This document shows, piece by piece, positions 34,951 to 43,923 of a stretch of 64,000 nucleotides of DNA (position 1 is its first letter; each line of letters begins with the position of its first letter). Made by a program: the position numbers and the translations under genes. The notes beneath the pieces were generated by a model. It did not search any database. It was given only the letters and a program-made list of their open reading frames with translations, and was not told the DNA's origin. Origin of the DNA: CALDUY01 sp046350255 (GTDB lineage: Bacteria > Planctomycetota > Planctomycetia > Gemmatales > Gemmataceae); the NCBI GenBank assembly GCA_046350255.1, contig JAXMAV010000007.1, positions 62,001 through 126,000 on the forward strand, in the 5' to 3' direction.

Positions 34951-36159
34951 ATGACTGCCATGCACCTGTCCTTCGACGAGGAAGCCGCCGTCGGCCGGCT
35001 GATGCGGTTTCTTGCCATCGAGGGCGTCACCGGCAAGGAAAAGGCCATCGTTCAGGACGTGACCCGGGCCCTGCGCGAGGTGGGGGTTCCCTCCAGCGCG
35101 ATCCGCCAGGATAGCGCCCACGAACGCATCCCCTTACCCACCCAGACGGGCAACCTCATCGTCCAGCTACCGGGAACTGTCGCCGGACCGCGTCTGCTGT
35201 TTTCGACACATCTCGACACTGTGCCGCTGGCCGCCGGCGCCGTGCCGGTCCGCAAGGGCAAGAAGATCGTGGCGGAAGGCGAGACCGCGCTGGGCGGCGA
35301 CAACCGCACCGGGGTCGCCGCCCTGGTGACCCTGGTGGCCACCCTGCTGGAACACAGCCTGCCGCACCCGCCGATCACCCTGCTGTTCACCGTCCGTGAG
35401 GAGAGCGGCCTGTTCGGCGCGCGCCACCTCGACCCGGAAACCCTGGGCGGTCCGACCCTGGGCTTCAACGTGGATGGCAAACGCCCCGACGAGTTCACCA
35501 TCGGAGCCGTCGGAGCCGAGCGCTGGGAGGTCGAGATCACCGGCAAGGCGGCTCATGCCGGGGTAGCTCCGCAGGATGGCATCTCGGCCACCATGGTAGC
35601 CGCGCTGGCTCTGGCCCAGGTGCAGCAGGCCGGCTGGTTTGGCAAGATCGGCCAGGCCGACGGTGAGGGCACCTCCAACGTCGGTTCATTCGGCGGACGT
35701 GGCCAGCAGCCCGCAGGTGACGCCACCAACGTCGTGACCGATTACGCTCACCTCACCGGAGAGGCCCGCAGCCACGACAGCAAGTTCGTCAAGGCCATCG
35801 TCAAGGTCTACCGCGAGGCGTTCGCCGCCGCTGCCGACCGCCTGGTCGATGCCCGCGGCAAAAAGGCCAAGGTCAAGTTCACCTCGCGTCTGGACTATTA
35901 TCCCTTCCGCTTGAAGGACAACGCGCCGGTGGTCGAACACGCTCTCCGGGCCGGCGCGCTCGCTGGCTTCACCCCGAAGACGCGCCTGGGCAACGGCGGC
36001 CTCGACGCCAACTGGCTCGTCAAGCACGGCATTCCCACCGTCACCTTCGGCGCGGGCCAGCACGAGATCCACACCATTCAGGAGTTTGTCGATCTCGATA
36101 TGTTCCTCGAAGGCTGTCGCATGGCGCTGGCCCTCGCGCAGTACGGCGCGTCAGCGTAG
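34951..36159 (+). CDS. M20 family peptidase (peptidase T-like)
   Basis: 402 residues. Zinc-dependent exopeptidase: LLFSTHLDTVPL (first ligand and Asp), GGDNRTGVAAL (bridging Asp), FTVREESGLFGARHL (catalytic Glu pair), VDGKRPDEFTIGAVGAE and GGLDANWLVKHGIPTVTFG with HEIHTIQEF near the end. The dimerisation domain starts near ERWEVEITGKAAHAG. It resembles tripeptidase T-like proteins and should be cytoplasmic. AGGAG lies 6 bases before the ATG. The last 9 bases overlap the convergent CoxG-like gene. Confidence 0.9.
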   Translation: MTAMHLSFDEEAAVGRLMRFLAIEGVTGKEKAIVQDVTRALREVGVPSSAIRQDSAHERIPLPTQTGNLIVQLPGTVAGPRLLFSTHLDTVPLAAGAVPVRKGKKIVAEGETALGGDNRTGVAALVTLVATLLEHSLPHPPITLLFTVREESGLFGARHLDPETLGGPTLGFNVDGKRPDEFTIGAVGAERWEVEITGKAAHAGVAPQDGISATMVAALALAQVQQAGWFGKIGQADGEGTSNVGSFGGRGQQPAGDATNVVTDYAHLTGEARSHDSKFVKAIVKVYREAFAAAADRLVDARGKKAKVKFTSRLDYYPFRLKDNAPVVEHALRAGALAGFTPKTRLGNGGLDANWLVKHGIPTVTFGAGQHEIHTIQEFVDLDMFLEGCRMALALAQYGASA

Positions 36160-36588
36160 CCGGTCGGCGACGCGCTCCCAGGCGTTCTGGATGATCGCCT
36201 CGGCGGCTCCGCGAATCAGACCGGCTGGCACCAGTTTCAGCAGCCCGCCCAGGCTCTTGACCTCGGCGTTCCAGTGAACGACGGTTTTCCCCTCCCGTTC
36301 GCCCAGGGCTAGCTGCGCCTCCACCTCGCTGGAACTGCCGATGCCCCGGGCCAGAAAGCGAAGCCGGGCTGCTGTTGTCGAACGCTCCACCAGGTGCATG
36401 GTCATGTCCAGGGCCCCGCGCACGAACTGGAAGCCGGGCCGCAGCACCAGGTCCGCCTGCGTCGTATCCATGCTGCGCACCGATTCCACGTCCGGCAGAC
36501 AGCTGACCAGGAAGGCCACGTCCGTCAGTTTGTCCGCCACCTCCGGCAGGGGACGGTCGAATTCGCGGTCGCCCTCGAATCGCAACAT
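36151..36588 (-). CDS. SRPBCC / CoxG-like protein
   Basis: 145 residues with the helix-grip pattern of the CoxG family: LRFEGDREFDRPLPEVADKL, FLVSCLPDVESV, and a long C-terminal helix GLIRGAAEAIIQNAWERVAD. CoxG proteins bind small hydrophobic ligands; no CO dehydrogenase genes are nearby, so the name is structural only. The start at 36588 fits the domain; an upstream GTG at 36666 would add 26 polar residues and cannot be excluded. Divergent from the sulfatase at 36718. Confidence 0.75.
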   Translation of the reverse strand: MLRFEGDREFDRPLPEVADKLTDVAFLVSCLPDVESVRSMDTTQADLVLRPGFQFVRGALDMTMHLVERSTTAARLRFLARGIGSSSEVEAQLALGEREGKTVVHWNAEVKSLGGLLKLVPAGLIRGAAEAIIQNAWERVADRLR

Positions 36589-36717
36589 GGCAGCACCGTC
36601 ATCGGAAGAGGAGTAGGGGTCGTCCTCAGTTATTCTAGGTTCTCCATCTTGCGAGGGAACGCCCACCCTCTATACTCGGCGGGACGTCGCCCCCTGGTTC
36701 CTCTCCGGAGTGCGTGC

Positions 36718-38082
36718 ATGCGTTGGTCCCTGCTACTCTTGCTTGGCCTCGTCGGTTCGATCCCCGCCGAGGAACGACCGCGCCGTAACGTCGTCCTGCT
36801 CGTGGCAGATGACCTGGGTCTGCAGCTGGGCTGTTACGGCGATCGTGCCGCGAAAACGCCCCACATCGACAGCCTGTCCCGGGCCGGCACCCGATTCACC
36901 CACGCCTTCGCCGCGGTCGCATCGTGCAGCCCCAGCCGCTCCGTCCTCTACACCGGACTGCAGACGCACACGAGCGGACAGTATGGCCTGGCCCACGCCA
37001 CGCACAACTTCCACACCCGCCCAGGCCTCCGCAGCCTCCCGGGGTATCTGCGCCCGGCGGGGTATCGCACCGGCATTATCGGCAAGACGCACGTGATTCC
37101 CGCCTCGGTCTACGACTGGGACGCCGAGATACGTGCCTCAGGTCGCAACGGCGCGCAGATGGCGAACCAGGCGGCGAAGTTCATCGCCGAGTGTGGCGAC
37201 AAACCGTTCTGCCTGGTCCTGGGGTACACCGACCCCCACCGCGCCGCCCGCGGCTTCGCCAACGAGGCGAAATACCCCGGCCTGGAATCACTTCGCTTCT
37301 TGCCGCGCGACGTGACGGTGCCCTCGCACCTGCCGGACACCCCGGAGGTCCGCGACGACCTGGCCGATTACTACCAGTCAGTCCATCGGCTCGACCAGGG
37401 CGTGGGCCGCCTCCTCGCCACGCTGAAATCGACCGGGCACGACCGCGACACCCTGGTGCTCTTCCTGTCCGATAACGGCATCCCGTTCCCGGGCGCGAAA
37501 ACCACCCTCTACGACGCCGGGATTCGCCTCCCGCTCATCGTTCACAACCCGACGCAGAAGAAGTCAGGAGTGGTCAACGCCGCGATGGTCAGCTGGATCG
37601 ACATCCTGCCTACCATCCTCGACTGGGCTGGTGTGAAGAAGCCCGTGAGCCTCTCCGGCAGGTCGCTCCTGCCTATCCTCGACCAGGAACGCCCCGACGG
37701 CTGGGACGAGGTGTTCGCCTCGCACACCTTCCACGAGGTCACCATGTACTACCCCATGCGCGCGCTGCGCACCCGGAAGTACAAGTACATCCGCAACCTT
37801 GCCCACAAGCTCGACTTCCCCTTCGCCTCCGACCTCTACGAGTCGCCCACCTGGCAGAGCATCCTGCGCAAGAAGGACAACCAGATGGGCGTGCGCACAG
37901 TCACGGCCTACGTCCAGCGCCCGGCGGAGGAACTCTACGATCTCGACGCCGACCCTGCCGAGGCGCGCAACCTCGCCGCGGATCCCGGCAAGGCCGACCT
38001 GCTCACGCAGATGCGTAGCCGACTCCGCGCCTGGCAGGAAAAGACGAACGACCCCTGGCTCATCAAGTACAGCCACGAGTAG
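36718..38082 (+). CDS. secreted sulfatase (formylglycine type)
   Basis: 454 residues, signal peptide RWSLLLLLGLVGSIPA. NVVLLVADDLGLQLGCYGDR gives the metal-binding Asp pair and CSPSRSVLYTG is the FGly motif (CxPSR). FLSDNGIPFPGAKTTLYDAG is the C-terminal part of the active site; it lacks the usual GxKxxxxEGG form and has KTTLYDAG, typical of the heparan N-sulfatase (sulfamidase)-like subgroup. CGGAG lies 7 bases before the ATG. It ends 9 bases before the end of the convergent small Tat-signal gene. Confidence 0.92.
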   Translation: MRWSLLLLLGLVGSIPAEERPRRNVVLLVADDLGLQLGCYGDRAAKTPHIDSLSRAGTRFTHAFAAVASCSPSRSVLYTGLQTHTSGQYGLAHATHNFHTRPGLRSLPGYLRPAGYRTGIIGKTHVIPASVYDWDAEIRASGRNGAQMANQAAKFIAECGDKPFCLVLGYTDPHRAARGFANEAKYPGLESLRFLPRDVTVPSHLPDTPEVRDDLADYYQSVHRLDQGVGRLLATLKSTGHDRDTLVLFLSDNGIPFPGAKTTLYDAGIRLPLIVHNPTQKKSGVVNAAMVSWIDILPTILDWAGVKKPVSLSGRSLLPILDQERPDGWDEVFASHTFHEVTMYYPMRALRTRKYKYIRNLAHKLDFPFASDLYESPTWQSILRKKDNQMGVRTVTAYVQRPAEELYDLDADPAEARNLAADPGKADLLTQMRSRLRAWQEKTNDPWLIKYSHE

Positions 38083-38091
38083 GGCGCGTGG

Positions 38092-38469
38092 TCAGCCTTC
38101 CTCACCGACGGCGAAGGTGGTGGCCTGCGGCTGACCGGCGCCACCTTCCTCGCCCAGGGCCAACGTGGTGATCTGCACCGGCGGACGGACGCCGCCTTCC
38201 TCACCCAGAGCCTTGGTGCTGGGCCGACCACCGTCCTCGCCCTTGCGCTGGGTCGGCTTCTGGCCGCCTTCTTCGCCCAGCGCCTTGGTACTCGGCCGGG
38301 GGCCCGGTTCGGGGTTGGCATCGGCCAGGGACTCTTTCCGCGCCGGGGGTGCCGCACCCTGGGCAGTGCGCCCGGCCACTAGGCCCAGCAGCGCCGCCGC
38401 AAAGCCGCCCAGCCACGAACGCCGCGAGGAGCGCTCCGGCTCGTTGATTCCATCAAAGGGATGACGCAT
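38092..38469 (-). CDS. Tat-signal repeat protein, candidate plesiocin-like graspetide precursor
   Basis: 125 residues. Residues 14-41 look like a Tat signal (SSRRSWLGGFAAALLGLVAG, then AQGA). The C-terminal half has five spaced copies of a T-x4-E(E/D) unit: STKALGEEGG (60-69), PTQRKGEDGG (72-81), STKALGEEGG (84-93), TTLALGEEGG (101-110) and a terminal TTFAVGEEG (117-125), separated by Pro/Gln/Arg linkers. TTxxxxEE is the core motif of plesiocin-type graspetides, in which an ATP-grasp ligase esterifies Thr to Glu side chains. No ATP-grasp gene is in this window, so modification is unproven; a YbdK-type ligase lies 3.3 kb away but is a different family. A Tat signal would allow export after cytoplasmic modification (inference). 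The ATG at 38469 is used because it sets the signal near the N-terminus. Confidence 0.6.
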   Translation of the reverse strand: MRHPFDGINEPERSSRRSWLGGFAAALLGLVAGRTAQGAAPPARKESLADANPEPGPRPSTKALGEEGGQKPTQRKGEDGGRPSTKALGEEGGVRPPVQITTLALGEEGGAGQPQATTFAVGEEG

Positions 38470-38605
38470 TGTAGGTTCTCTCTTTCCGGTTCGCCCCGTG
38501 ATTCCTGGGGGCATATCTTCTCGACGAATAATCCCCGCCTCTGGATTGCAGCTTTTCTCCCCGGGTTTCTCTACAACTCCTCCACCCTACCGTGGAGGCC
38601 ACCTC

Positions 38606-40624
38606 ATGTTCCTGCGCATCACTCTCGTGGTCCTGCTCCTGTCCCTCGTTCAGGTCACTGGCGCCGAGAAACGGCCCATCGCCGTCGAGGATCTCTACCG
38701 CCTCGATAGCCCCTCGGCCGTGACGCTCGCCCCCGATGGCAAGACCGGCGTCTACGTCCGCCAGCGAGTGGCCAACCGCATCGCCGAGCAATTCTCTCTC
38801 TGGCATGTCCGCGAAGGTGAGGCGCCTCAACCTCTCGAACCGGACGAACCCGATGGCCGCGCCCCGGTCTACTCGCCCGATGGCAAGTGGTTGGCCTTTC
38901 TCTCCACGCGCGCTCGTCCGAAGGGCTGGAAGCAGACCCAGCGCGTGCCGCTCTCCTCGGATGCCGCCTGCGATATCTGGCTGGTCCCGGTGGTAGGGGG
39001 GAAAGCCATCCCGCTAGCCGGCCCGAAGAAACCCTATGGCCGGGTCTTCCACGATGGCTTCTACGGTCGGCTCGCCTTCTCGCCGGATGGGCGTCGCCTG
39101 GCCTTTGTCGCCGACGATGGCGCCGATGTCCGCACCCGCGAGGAGATCGCCAACGATGTCCAGATCGTCCGTCCCGACCAAGGCGAGGGCTACACCGGCT
39201 ACGGCACCGCTCAGGTCTGGATCGCCCACCTCGACGACAAACCCGCCGAGTGCGCTGCCGGACGCATCGACCGCCTCACCCGCGACGATGTCTGGTACGG
39301 CGACCCCCAGTGGACCCCCGATGGCAAGTCGCTCATCGTCCACGCCAACATCACCGCCGAGCGTGAGTCGGTCCGCTACAGCATCAATCGCAACTTCGAT
39401 CTCTTCTCTCTCGACGTCGCCACAGGCAAACGACGCCAGCTGACCACCGGCCCCGGCCCCGAGGTGTCGCCCCGGGTGTCGCCCGATGGCAAGCAGGTGC
39501 TCTGCCTCAGCGTCCCGCGCCGGGGTTCTCATCGCGATGTCTTCAACGTCGCACTTGTCTCCCTCGAGGGGGAACCGGTCGTCCGGGTGTTGGCTGACCA
39601 CCACAAAATGGGCCCCTTCTCCCACCTGCCCCCCTCGTTCCCCTTGCCGCAGGTGTGCTGGGAGGACGACCATCACGTCGTCTACACCGCCGAGGATGGC
39701 CTCTTCACGCGCACGCTTCGCCTCGACCTCCGCACCGGCAAGGCTGTGGTGCTCGACCTCGATAAGAAGGCGCCTTCTGCCCTGGAAGCTCGTCTGGTGC
39801 AGCAGCGGAAGCTCACGCCGTCGGGCAACCGCTGGCTGCAGGATCGCCACGTCGCCGCCTCCGAGCGCATCATCTGGAAGAGTACCGATGGCACCGCGGT
39901 CGACGGCATCCTCACCGTGCCTCCCCCCAGCGTCGCCAAACCGCCATTCCCCCTGGTAGTCCACCCCCACGGCGGCCCGCACAGCCGCTCAGCCCTCGGG
40001 TTCGACTTCACCGTCCAGGTGCTGGCCGGCCAGGGCTACGCCGTCTTTCAGCCCAACTTTCGCGGCTCGTCCGGCTACGGGCAGAAGTTCATCGATGCCG
40101 ACCGCTTCGATCTCGGCGGCGGCGACATGCGCGACATCCTCTCTGGCGTCGATGATCTGATCGCCCGCAAACTCGTCGATGCCGACCGCCTGTTCGTCTA
40201 CGGCACCAGCTACGGTGGTTTCATGACCACCTGGCTTGTCGGGCAGACGCCGCGCTTCCGCGCTGCCGTCGCGCAGAACGCTGTCACCGATCTCAACATG
40301 ATGTGGGGCCTCAGCGACATTCAGACCTGGACCGAGTGGGAGTTCGGCGGCCCCCCCTGGGAGGTGCCCGATCTCATGCGCAAGCACAGCCCCATCAGCC
40401 ACGTCGCCCGGGTCCGCACCCCCACCCTCATCCTCCACGCGCGCGACGACCGGCGTGTCCCCCTCCCCATGGGTCTGGCCTACCATCAGGCCTTGCTGGC
40501 CCGCAAGGTGCCCACTCAGATGGTGATCTACCCCGACGAGGGCCACGGCATCCGCCAGCCGCGCCATCGCGAGGATGTGCTGCGCCGCCTCCTGGCCTGG
40601 ATCGCCCGCCACGATCGCCGCTGA
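38606..40624 (+). CDS. secreted S9 family (prolyl oligopeptidase-like) peptidase
   Basis: 672 residues. Signal peptide FLRITLVVLLLSLVQVTGA, a beta-propeller (repeats with SPDGKWLAFLS, SPDGRRLAFV, SPDGKQVLCLS), then an alpha/beta-hydrolase domain with FVYGTSYGGFMTTWLV (Ser nucleophile), HARDDRRVPL (Asp) and PDEGHGI (His). It resembles acylaminoacyl/dipeptidyl peptidases and should act outside the cytoplasm. GGAGG is 7 bases before the ATG at 38606. It is divergent from the small repeat protein (136-base gap), so the two could share regulation. Confidence 0.92.
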   Translation: MFLRITLVVLLLSLVQVTGAEKRPIAVEDLYRLDSPSAVTLAPDGKTGVYVRQRVANRIAEQFSLWHVREGEAPQPLEPDEPDGRAPVYSPDGKWLAFLSTRARPKGWKQTQRVPLSSDAACDIWLVPVVGGKAIPLAGPKKPYGRVFHDGFYGRLAFSPDGRRLAFVADDGADVRTREEIANDVQIVRPDQGEGYTGYGTAQVWIAHLDDKPAECAAGRIDRLTRDDVWYGDPQWTPDGKSLIVHANITAERESVRYSINRNFDLFSLDVATGKRRQLTTGPGPEVSPRVSPDGKQVLCLSVPRRGSHRDVFNVALVSLEGEPVVRVLADHHKMGPFSHLPPSFPLPQVCWEDDHHVVYTAEDGLFTRTLRLDLRTGKAVVLDLDKKAPSALEARLVQQRKLTPSGNRWLQDRHVAASERIIWKSTDGTAVDGILTVPPPSVAKPPFPLVVHPHGGPHSRSALGFDFTVQVLAGQGYAVFQPNFRGSSGYGQKFIDADRFDLGGGDMRDILSGVDDLIARKLVDADRLFVYGTSYGGFMTTWLVGQTPRFRAAVAQNAVTDLNMMWGLSDIQTWTEWEFGGPPWEVPDLMRKHSPISHVARVRTPTLILHARDDRRVPLPMGLAYHQALLARKVPTQMVIYPDEGHGIRQPRHREDVLRRLLAWIARHDRR

Positions 40625-40763
40625 ACCCCGCAGAGTCGGCGCAACCCGCAGCGATTGCGCAGCAGACGTTCCTGGCAGCCTGCTCCAGGTCCACCCCCGG
40701 TCGAGTGACGCCGAGCCGGGTGATACACTATGACTCCAAGCCGAGCCACCCTGAGGAATTGCC

Positions 40764-41723
40764 ATGTCTCCCCCCAATCTGCCGCGACCATTCGTCGGCA
40801 TCATCCCGCCCCTGGCCACGCCGCTCCTGGCCGAGGACCGTCTCGATCACGCCGGCCTGGAACGCCTGGTCGCACACGTCCTGGCTGGCGGCGTGCATGG
40901 CCTGTTCCTGCTGGGATCGACTGGCGAAGGTCCGTCCCTCAGCTATGCCCTGCGCCGCGAACTCGTCGAACGCGTCAGCGAGCTGGTCGGTGGTCGCGTG
41001 CCCCTCCTGGTGGGCATCACCGACACCTCGTTTCAGGAAGCGGTGCAGATGGCCGAGTGGGCCCAGGAGTGCGATGCCGCCGCGGTGGTGGTCGCCCCGC
41101 CCTGCTACTTCGTGCCCTCGCAGCACGAGCTGACCGGCTACATGCAGCGCCTCGCCGCCACCGTTGAGCTACCGGTCTACCTCTACAACATGCCCGGCCT
41201 CACCAAGGTCGCCATCGACCTGGATACCGTGGCCCAGCTCCTCGACGTGCCTAACATCGTCGGCCTGAAAGACAGCTCCGCCCAGATGCTCTACTTCCAC
41301 AAGGTGCGCCAGCTGGTGGCTCGCCGCCCCGACTTCACCCTGCTCATGGGGCCGGAAGAGCTGACTGCCGAGGCGGTCCTGCTCGGCGGCCATGGCGGCA
41401 TCTGCGGCGGGGCCAACCTGGCGCCCCGGCTATACGTCGATCTCTTCGACGCCGCCCGCGCGGGCGACCTCCCCCGTGTCCGCACCCTGCATGACCGGGT
41501 CATTCGCCTGTCGAGTCTGCTCTATTCCATCGGCCCGGCTTCCTCATCCTATCTGCGTGGGCTGAAGACCGCCCTGCACTGCGTCGGCCTGTGCGACGAT
41601 TACCTCGCCGAACCGTATCGCCGCTTCAACGATGCCGAGCGCGCCTTGCTCCGCGCCCGCCTCGATGAACTCGGACTAACTCACGGGGCAACCACGCCTT
41701 CTTCCGTTTCCCGAATCAGCTGA
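40764..41723 (+). CDS. dihydrodipicolinate synthase (DapA)-family aldolase
   Basis: 319 residues, TIM barrel. LLGSTGEGPSLSY carries the pyruvate-binding GSTGE, VYLYNMPG the catalytic Tyr and IVGLKDSS the Schiff-base Lys. The family includes DapA, KDG aldolase and N-acetylneuraminate lyase; the pyruvate part is clear but the acceptor is not. No lysine genes lie nearby, so a sugar-acid aldolase is as likely as DapA itself. The last 43 bases overlap the convergent ligase gene. Confidence 0.88.
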   Translation: MSPPNLPRPFVGIIPPLATPLLAEDRLDHAGLERLVAHVLAGGVHGLFLLGSTGEGPSLSYALRRELVERVSELVGGRVPLLVGITDTSFQEAVQMAEWAQECDAAAVVVAPPCYFVPSQHELTGYMQRLAATVELPVYLYNMPGLTKVAIDLDTVAQLLDVPNIVGLKDSSAQMLYFHKVRQLVARRPDFTLLMGPEELTAEAVLLGGHGGICGGANLAPRLYVDLFDAARAGDLPRVRTLHDRVIRLSSLLYSIGPASSSYLRGLKTALHCVGLCDDYLAEPYRRFNDAERALLRARLDELGLTHGATTPSSVSRIS

Positions 41724-42796
41724 TCGACGACGCTGTGCAGGCTGCCCGACCGCGTGAACTCCGCCACCTGGCGGGAGGCGCTGTTCCCTTGCTCAAGGAT
41801 GGTGAAGGCGTACTCGATCTCCCGGCGCGTGCCCAGCTCGTCGATGACGTCGGCCAGAAACGACTCGATCAACTCGTGGATCAGGTCATGAATGGGGATC
41901 TCCTCCTGCTTCCCCAGGTCGAGCAGCTTGCCGTCCAGCCCGTAGCGGACGGCGCGCCACTTGTTCTCCTCGATGAGCGACATGGGATAGACGCGGAAGG
42001 TGACGTTGTCGCGCCGTAGTTTCCACAGCTTGGCGATGAGCGCCTGGAAGATCGCGGCGATGCACACCGCCTCGTCCACCCGGGTGCAGACGTCGCAGGC
42101 GCGGAACTCCAGCGTCGGATACTTCCAGTTCGGCCGCAGGTCCCACCACAGCTTCGACGGGTCGGGAATGCTGTTCGTCCGCACCAGCGTCTGCACCAGG
42201 TTGTCGAACGACGCCCACGAGTCGAACAACGGTGGGATGCCCGTGCGCGGGAAGTGGCGGAAGATGATGCTCCGATACGACGCCAGCCCGGTGTGCCGCC
42301 CCATCCAGTACGGTGACGAGGCCGACAGACACAGCACGTGCGGCACGAAGTAGCGCGCCACGTTCATCGCATCGATGAGAAAGTCGCGATCCTCGATGCC
42401 GACGTGGACGTGCGTCCCGAAGATCAACAGCTGCTGCGCCAGATCTTGCATGTCCTGTTTGAGCCCCAGGTAGCGCTCGAACGGCGTGATCTCCTGGTCG
42501 GTCCAGCTCGAGAACGGGTGCGTTCCTGCGGCCGCAATCTTCAGGCCGCTGCGCCCCGCCATCCCCATGACCTCGCCGCGCAGACGGACCAGCTCGCGAC
42601 GTACTTCAGCCGGCGTGGCACAGACTTCAGTTCCCACCTCGACCATCGACTGATGTAGCTCTGCCTTCAACTGGTCGCCCAGCGTGTGCCGGCTGTCCTC
42701 CAGCAGCTGCGTGATGTACGGTTTCAGCTCCCGCGTCTGCGGGTCGATGATCTGGTACTCTTCCTCTACACCCAGCGTCAACGAGGGGGTTTTCAT
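41681..42796 (-). CDS. carboxylate-amine ligase, YbdK/GCS2 family
   Basis: 371 residues, almost the length of E. coli YbdK. Motifs: LTLGVEEEYQIIDP at the start, IAAAGTHPFSSW, FGTHVHVGIEDRDFLIDA, LTFRACDVC-like LEFRACDVCTRVDEAV. These enzymes have a glutamine-synthetase-like active site and weak glutamate-cysteine ligase activity; the physiological substrates are mostly unknown. GGAG lies 5 bases before the ATG. It is isolated (convergent neighbour on one side, divergent ABC operon on the other). Confidence 0.9.
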   Translation of the reverse strand: MKTPSLTLGVEEEYQIIDPQTRELKPYITQLLEDSRHTLGDQLKAELHQSMVEVGTEVCATPAEVRRELVRLRGEVMGMAGRSGLKIAAAGTHPFSSWTDQEITPFERYLGLKQDMQDLAQQLLIFGTHVHVGIEDRDFLIDAMNVARYFVPHVLCLSASSPYWMGRHTGLASYRSIIFRHFPRTGIPPLFDSWASFDNLVQTLVRTNSIPDPSKLWWDLRPNWKYPTLEFRACDVCTRVDEAVCIAAIFQALIAKLWKLRRDNVTFRVYPMSLIEENKWRAVRYGLDGKLLDLGKQEEIPIHDLIHELIESFLADVIDELGTRREIEYAFTILEQGNSASRQVAEFTRSGSLHSVVDQLIRETEEGVVAP

Positions 42797-42888
42797 GTTC
42801 GCTCCATGCAGGGGAGGGGCTGCCAGGTTCGAGTGTAGCCTCTGCGGAGCCAGCCGGCCATCCTCCCATCGACACGACCCACGAAGGG

Positions 42889-42903
42889 TAATACGATATA
42901 TTA
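42889..42903. promoter_or_regulatory. AT-rich inverted repeat, candidate metal-repressor operator
   Basis: TAATA-N5-TATTA in an otherwise GC-rich context, 37 bases before the metal-binding protein start, overlapping a TATATT -10-like element. Fur/Zur-family sites are AT-rich palindromes; the match is only of type, not of consensus. Confidence 0.4.
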
Positions 42904-42939
42904 TGTTCGTGGGTTGCCGGGTTGCTCGAGGAGCACAGC

Positions 42940-43923
42940 ATGAGACGAGCGGGATGGACGGTCATGGGGCTAGCTCTGGTAGTCCTGGCCAGCGGATGCG
43001 GCAAGGCCACCGACCCCTGGGAGGACGAACCCGGCTCGCCCCGGGTGGTAGTGACCATTGCTCCCCTGGCCAGCCTGGTGCGCGGCGTGGCCGGCGACCG
43101 CCCCGCGATCAAGTGCCTGTGTACCACCACGGGACCCCACCACTATCAGCTCGATACCCGCGATGCGCGCGTGCTGCTCAAGGCCGACCTGTTCCTGGCG
43201 ATTGGGCTTCGCCTCGACGATTCCTTCGCGGACGCCATGCGTAGCCAGGCCCGGCGGGCCGACCTCACCTACTTCAAACTGGGTGGCATGTTACCCACCT
43301 CGTCGCTCATGCAGCTGAAGCACGAGCACAAGCATTCAGCAGAGGATGAAGGCCAACCGCACCACCACGGCAAGTGGGATCCCCACGTCTGGCTGGGCCT
43401 GGACGAGATGAGCAAGATGGCCGGCTCCGTCTGCGATGCCTTCATCAAACTCGATCCCGATCACGCTGACGAGTACCGCACCAACACCACCGCCTACATC
43501 GCCCGCCTGCGAGCCCTGCACGAGGAAGGCAAGAAACTCCTGGCCGACAAAAAGGTGCGCCGGCTAATCAGCTTCCATGAGGCGCTGGGCTACTTTGCTC
43601 GCTCCTTTGACCTGACCATCGAGGACGTGATCGAGCCCGGCGCCGGCGATGAACCCTCGTCGGCTCACCTGGCCGACCTGATCCGTCGCTGTCAGATCCC
43701 CGATCGGCCCATCGGTGGCATCACGGTCGAACCCCAGTATCCGCGAACCACCTCGGCCACCACCATTCGGCGCGAGCTGGCGGGCAAGGGCATCATCATC
43801 CCGCTGATCGAGATCGACCCCCTGGAAACCGCCTCGCCCGACGATCTCGCCAAAGAAGGCGCGGACTGGTACCTCAGCCGGATGCGCAAGAACCTGGAAT
43901 CCCTGGCGAGCAAGCTCCCATGA
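42940..43923 (+). CDS. zinc/manganese ABC transporter substrate-binding lipoprotein
   Basis: 327 residues. Lipoprotein signal ends LVVLASGC. The family pattern is clear: RVVVTIAPLASLVRGVAGD, GPHHYQLDTRDARVL (first metal His), a His/acidic loop KHEHKHSAEDEGQPHHHG (residues near 135-150), DPHVWLGLDEM (second His), ISFHEALGYFARSF (third His) and GGITVEPQYP. The His-rich loop is typical of ZnuA-type zinc proteins. The start at 42940 has GAGGAG 6 bases upstream. Its stop overlaps the next start (ATGA), so both are co-translated. Confidence 0.92.
   Translation: MRRAGWTVMGLALVVLASGCGKATDPWEDEPGSPRVVVTIAPLASLVRGVAGDRPAIKCLCTTTGPHHYQLDTRDARVLLKADLFLAIGLRLDDSFADAMRSQARRADLTYFKLGGMLPTSSLMQLKHEHKHSAEDEGQPHHHGKWDPHVWLGLDEMSKMAGSVCDAFIKLDPDHADEYRTNTTAYIARLRALHEEGKKLLADKKVRRLISFHEALGYFARSFDLTIEDVIEPGAGDEPSSAHLADLIRRCQIPDRPIGGITVEPQYPRTTSATTIRRELAGKGIIIPLIEIDPLETASPDDLAKEGADWYLSRMRKNLESLASKLP

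Noticed and set aside
36151..36588. Carbon monoxide dehydrogenase accessory role
   Set aside because: Only the CoxG-like fold is present; no coxL, coxM or coxS genes occur nearby.
41681..42796. YbdK-type ligase as the modifying enzyme of the TTxxxxEE protein
   Set aside because: Graspetide ligases are ATP-grasp enzymes; this is a GCS2-fold protein common in planctomycetes and 3.2 kb away with unrelated genes between.
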